From positions 1 through 64,000 of the forward strand of contig JAEUGY010000046.1 of NCBI GenBank assembly GCA_016794625.1: a DNA stretch of 64,000 nucleotides, written 5' to 3'. This DNA is from Opitutaceae bacterium (GTDB lineage: Bacteria; Verrucomicrobiota; Verrucomicrobiia; Opitutales; Opitutaceae). The notes below the pieces were generated by a model that was not told the origin of the DNA, made no database searches, and worked only from the letters and a program-made list of their open reading frames with translations. The position numbers were made by a program, and so were the translations under genes. This document shows positions 61,166-64,000 of this stretch, piece by piece (the stretch's first letter is position 1; each line of letters opens with the position of its first letter).

Positions 61166-63784
61166 ATGCTTACCCCCTTGATGCATCGCCTCGGCATGGT
61201 CGCAGGTCTGTTGTCGGCCTTGGGCTCGTTCGCGCTCCCCGCCATGGCGGCGGGTCCGGCGACGGGACGCGTGGTGGACTTTCGCTACGGCATTCCGACG
61301 TGGCATCAACCGCTCGGCGTGCCGGAGGACTGGCACAAGCCGCTCGCCAACGAACGGGGCGCCTTGCTCTACGACTTTGGCCCGGGTCCCTATGTGCAGC
61401 CGCTGACCACGGTGGAGTGGGGTGCGGAAGAAGGTCCCGCCTGGACCGTGGTCCATCAGGACTGGGTGGAGTCGCCCCGCATCCCCGCGGTGCGGACGCG
61501 GCTGCAGCGGGAAGGCGCGACGATGGACGTCACGACCCTGGCGGTTCCGCCGGTGAAACCGGCGATTTCCGAGGGACGGGAGAAACGTTGGGAACGGCTC
61601 GATGGCATCAGTGGTGCGCCGGACTGGGCCCGGGTGACCGCCACACAATCCCCCGAATTTCGCAACGTCGCCTGGGGCATCAACCGCCCGGTCCGGTATC
61701 GGTTTCGCGTCGAACCGGGCGCGGCCAAGCGGGTCATGCTCGGTTTCAACGAGAGCTACAAGATCCGGCTCTATGATCGCACCACCGACATGAAGGTCGA
61801 GGGTGCTCCCGTGCAGCGCATCGATCTTGGGCTCAACGCCGAGCTGAATACCCCCCAGGTGTTTCTGTTCGAGGCCAGCGATGTCGATCGCAACGGCTGG
61901 ATCGATGTCACGATCTTCGCCGTGATCGGTCGCGATCCGAACACCACGCTGGCCACCATCGCGGTTTATCCGGCGGGTCTGACCCTCTATCGGGCGGATC
62001 TGGTGGCCGGGTCCAAAGGTGCCCAGGACCGGGCGGAGCTGCGCATCCCGTGCGGCACGGAAATGAGCCGTCAGGAACCGCGCATCGACCTGGTCCAAGC
62101 CCGGTATTCCGGGAAGGTGCAACCGGCCTTGCTGGTGAAAACGAAGCGTACGCTGACCGTAACACCCGATGGCGTGGTACGGGACTCCGCCGGACCCTTC
62201 GTGGTCACCCAGCCGCGTGCCCTCGAGGTGAAGACCACCGAGTCCGGTCTGCGGCTCGTCTTTCCGGCCGGGACCACCGAGGTTGCGGCCTGGGTGCTGT
62301 CGGGCCGCACCGACGCGGGGACCGTCGCCGAAGCCCGGGCGCTGACGCCGGACCGGGCCCTCGCCCTGCATCGCGAACGCTGGTCCGCCTACGCGATCCC
62401 CTACGGTCGCATCACCGTGGCGGATACACAGATCCAGCGCATCATCGACTCCTCCATCCGCACGCTTTACCAGGCGCGGGAGTCGATCAACGGCCAGTCG
62501 CAGTTCAACTCCAGCTTCACCCTCTACCGCGGGCTGTGGGCGGGCGATGCGAATGACATCGCCGAGCTGGCCACCATCCTCGGGGACGCACCGGCGGGCC
62601 GCGAGACGCTCGGCCTGCTGTGGGATTTCCAGGATGAGACCGGCTTGATCGACGAGCTGCCGCCGCTGCGGATTTTCCGCGGCACCCCCCAGGTCATCCT
62701 TGCGACGGAGCGCGATGCCCAGATCACCGGCAACTGGGATTTCGTCCGCTCGCGCTGGGCACAAATCCGGCGGGCCAACGAGGCCCTGCGCCGGCTGCGG
62801 GAACAGACTCTGGCGCAGCCTGATTCGCCGGTGGCCGGCCTGTTCCCCCCCGGGTTCAACGATGGCGGCATCATCGACATCACCTCCGAGTACTCGACGG
62901 TCTACTGGGTCATGGCGGGGCTTGAAGCGTCGCAGCGCATGGCGAAGCGACTTGGTCACACCCAGGACGCCGAGGCCTGGGCCCGGTTTGCGCAGGATTT
63001 GACGGCGTCGTTTGAGCGACACCGCCAGCGCGACCTGCGTCCCGATGCCAAGGGCAACCGCTACCTGCCCGTGCGCGTCAATGTGCGCGGGGAGGATCCG
63101 ATCCCTTCGCTCGCGCAGTGGGCGGTGGTGCAGACGCATGTTTTCGCGAACTGGCTGCCCCTCGACGCCGACTTCGCCCGTTCGACCTTCGCCATGCTGG
63201 TGGCGTCGGAGAAGCAGGGCCTGCCCGCCAGCACCGGCTGGCTGCCCGACGGCATCTGGGCCGGTTATGGCGGTTTGTTCGGGCACTGGACGCTGGCCAT
63301 GGGTTACCCCGAGAAGACCGCCGATCAGTTGTATGCGATCGCCAACCACGCCTCGCGGCTCGGCACCTGGGTGGAGGAGCAATCCGTCGTCGGGGCGCCG
63401 GTGAAACTCGCGGGCGACCAGCCTCACTGCTGGGCTTCCACCATGTTCACCCGGCTCGCGGGCTACATGCTCGCCCATGACCGCAATGACACCGTGCACC
63501 TCCTGCCCAGCGTCCCGGCCGAGTGGCTCCGGGCCGGAGCGGTGAACCGCCTCGATCGCTGGGGCACCGGGGCGGGTCAGGTGACCCTTTCCCTGGAAGT
63601 CAGCGCGGATGGCAAGACGGCGCGCCTGCAGGTCGAGCCCATTGTCCGCGAGGACAAATCCATCCGCGTGGTGCTTCATACGGACAGCCTCACGCGGGCT
63701 GGCTTCAGCGAGCCGGCGGGCGCGGTGAAGGGACGGCTGGAGGTGAAGCCCGGGCAACGAGTCGCTTTGGAGATGACGCGCTAA
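61166..63784 (+). CDS. Exported six-hairpin glycosidase-like protein
   Basis: An 872-residue exported protein. A signal peptide (MVAGLLSALGSFALPAMA, preceded by MLTPLMHRLG) leads to N-terminal beta-rich domains (about 30-440; DFRYGIPTWHQPLGVPEDWHKPLANERGALLYDFGPGPYVQPLTTVEWG). From about residue 440 it becomes alpha-helical, with TLYQARESINGQSQFNSSFTLYRGLWAGDANDIAELATILGD, STVYWVMAGLEASQRMAKRLGHTQDAEAWARFAQDL and WLPDGIWAGYGGLFGHWTLAMGYPEKTADQLYAIANHASRLGTWVEEQ. This beta-sandwich plus (alpha/alpha)6 layout is typical of six-hairpin glycosidases. Family and catalytic acids are not assigned by eye. Confidence 0.78.
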   Translation: MLTPLMHRLGMVAGLLSALGSFALPAMAAGPATGRVVDFRYGIPTWHQPLGVPEDWHKPLANERGALLYDFGPGPYVQPLTTVEWGAEEGPAWTVVHQDWVESPRIPAVRTRLQREGATMDVTTLAVPPVKPAISEGREKRWERLDGISGAPDWARVTATQSPEFRNVAWGINRPVRYRFRVEPGAAKRVMLGFNESYKIRLYDRTTDMKVEGAPVQRIDLGLNAELNTPQVFLFEASDVDRNGWIDVTIFAVIGRDPNTTLATIAVYPAGLTLYRADLVAGSKGAQDRAELRIPCGTEMSRQEPRIDLVQARYSGKVQPALLVKTKRTLTVTPDGVVRDSAGPFVVTQPRALEVKTTESGLRLVFPAGTTEVAAWVLSGRTDAGTVAEARALTPDRALALHRERWSAYAIPYGRITVADTQIQRIIDSSIRTLYQARESINGQSQFNSSFTLYRGLWAGDANDIAELATILGDAPAGRETLGLLWDFQDETGLIDELPPLRIFRGTPQVILATERDAQITGNWDFVRSRWAQIRRANEALRRLREQTLAQPDSPVAGLFPPGFNDGGIIDITSEYSTVYWVMAGLEASQRMAKRLGHTQDAEAWARFAQDLTASFERHRQRDLRPDAKGNRYLPVRVNVRGEDPIPSLAQWAVVQTHVFANWLPLDADFARSTFAMLVASEKQGLPASTGWLPDGIWAGYGGLFGHWTLAMGYPEKTADQLYAIANHASRLGTWVEEQSVVGAPVKLAGDQPHCWASTMFTRLAGYMLAHDRNDTVHLLPSVPAEWLRAGAVNRLDRWGTGAGQVTLSLEVSADGKTARLQVEPIVREDKSIRVVLHTDSLTRAGFSEPAGAVKGRLEVKPGQRVALEMTR

Positions 63785-63820
63785 CCCTGGGGACGCCCCC
63801 GGACTTTCGGCGGTGGCCGC

Positions 63821-64000
63821 TCAGGCCTCGGTCACCTCGACCTGGGCGCAGAAGGCGGCGTGCCGGGCCGGATCAAAGCGGTCTGTGGGCGCGCGGGTCA
63901 GCGCGATCAAGGATGAGGCGGTGGCGAAGCGAGCCCGTTCGGCGGGCGGAAGTCCGCGCAGATGGGCGGAGAGCGCCCCTGCGACCAAAGCGTCCCCGGC
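63821..64000 (-). CDS. C-terminal part of a PfkB-family sugar kinase (cut by window edge)
   Basis: The last 59 residues of a PfkB carbohydrate kinase, running off the right edge. The visible start AGDALVAGALSAHLRGL holds most of the PfkB signature G-A-G-D (first G is outside), including the catalytic-base aspartate at its third visible residue; SSLIALTRAPTDRFDPARHAAFCAQVEV ends the chain, stop TGA at 63823-63821. Candidate substrates are ribose, fructose, pseudouridine or 2-keto-3-deoxygluconate; the fragment does not decide. It is convergent with the glycosidase-like gene. Confidence 0.78.
   Translation of the reverse strand, partial: AGDALVAGALSAHLRGLPPAERARFATASSLIALTRAPTDRFDPARHAAFCAQVEVTEA

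Overview
GC-rich bacterial chromosome with about 48 protein-coding genes and no rRNA, tRNA or CRISPR seen. The family mix points to Verrucomicrobiota, probably Opitutales/Opitutaceae. Indicators are a DUF1501 protein paired with a PSD1/DUF1549/DUF1553 cytochrome-like protein, a secreted heparinase II/III-type protein, a NamZ/DUF1343 lipoprotein, polyphosphate glucokinase, a glycine-rich RRM protein, secreted EF-hand and Ig-like proteins, and many intergenic palindromic repeats. Shine-Dalgarno sites are often weak or absent. The taxonomic call is inference from gene content, not from a marker gene.

Layout. 0-6 kb: RRM RNA-binding protein with a clear terminator, secreted FKBP isomerase, RarD, a small lipoprotein, a proline-rich bitopic membrane protein, MarC and tRNA-dihydrouridine synthase. 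6-13 kb: stand-alone response regulator with a REC-PAS histidine kinase, MalY/PatB lyase, two tandem Hsp20 chaperones, TerC and MscS. 13-19 kb: membrane protein fused to a spermidine-synthase domain, two unrecognised membrane proteins and one small unknown protein. 19-23.3 kb: a heterodimeric ABC exporter preceded by a 21-codon leader ORF and a four-segment attenuator, the most interesting element in the window. 23.3-30.4 kb: hybrid sensor kinase, TesA, YbbA and YbbP, and a SlyD-like isomerase. 30.4-31.1 kb: a nest of palindromic repeats. 31.2-39 kb: polyphosphate glucokinase, FAD oxidoreductase, NamZ, DUF1653, a FucI/AraA-like protein, BON protein, a secreted unknown and an SDR. 39-46.5 kb: solute-binding-domain hybrid kinase, M3 peptidase, and an EF-hand protein beside a Cpx-like two-component pair. 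46.6-51.1 kb: a probable sugar-acid cluster (kelch mutarotase, enolase-superfamily dehydratase, secreted alpha/beta hydrolase, bicupin). 51-64 kb: CAP protein, Ig-like protein, DUF1501/PSD1 pair, heparinase-like protein, rhodanese, a large six-hairpin glycosidase-like protein and the C-terminus of a PfkB-type sugar kinase cut by the window edge.

The gene set suggests a heterotroph degrading polysaccharides and sugar acids, with extensive signalling (three histidine kinases with receiver domains plus one Cpx-like pair). Intergenic regions carry at least two families of about 110-bp elements bounded by inverted repeats (REPIN/MITE-like).
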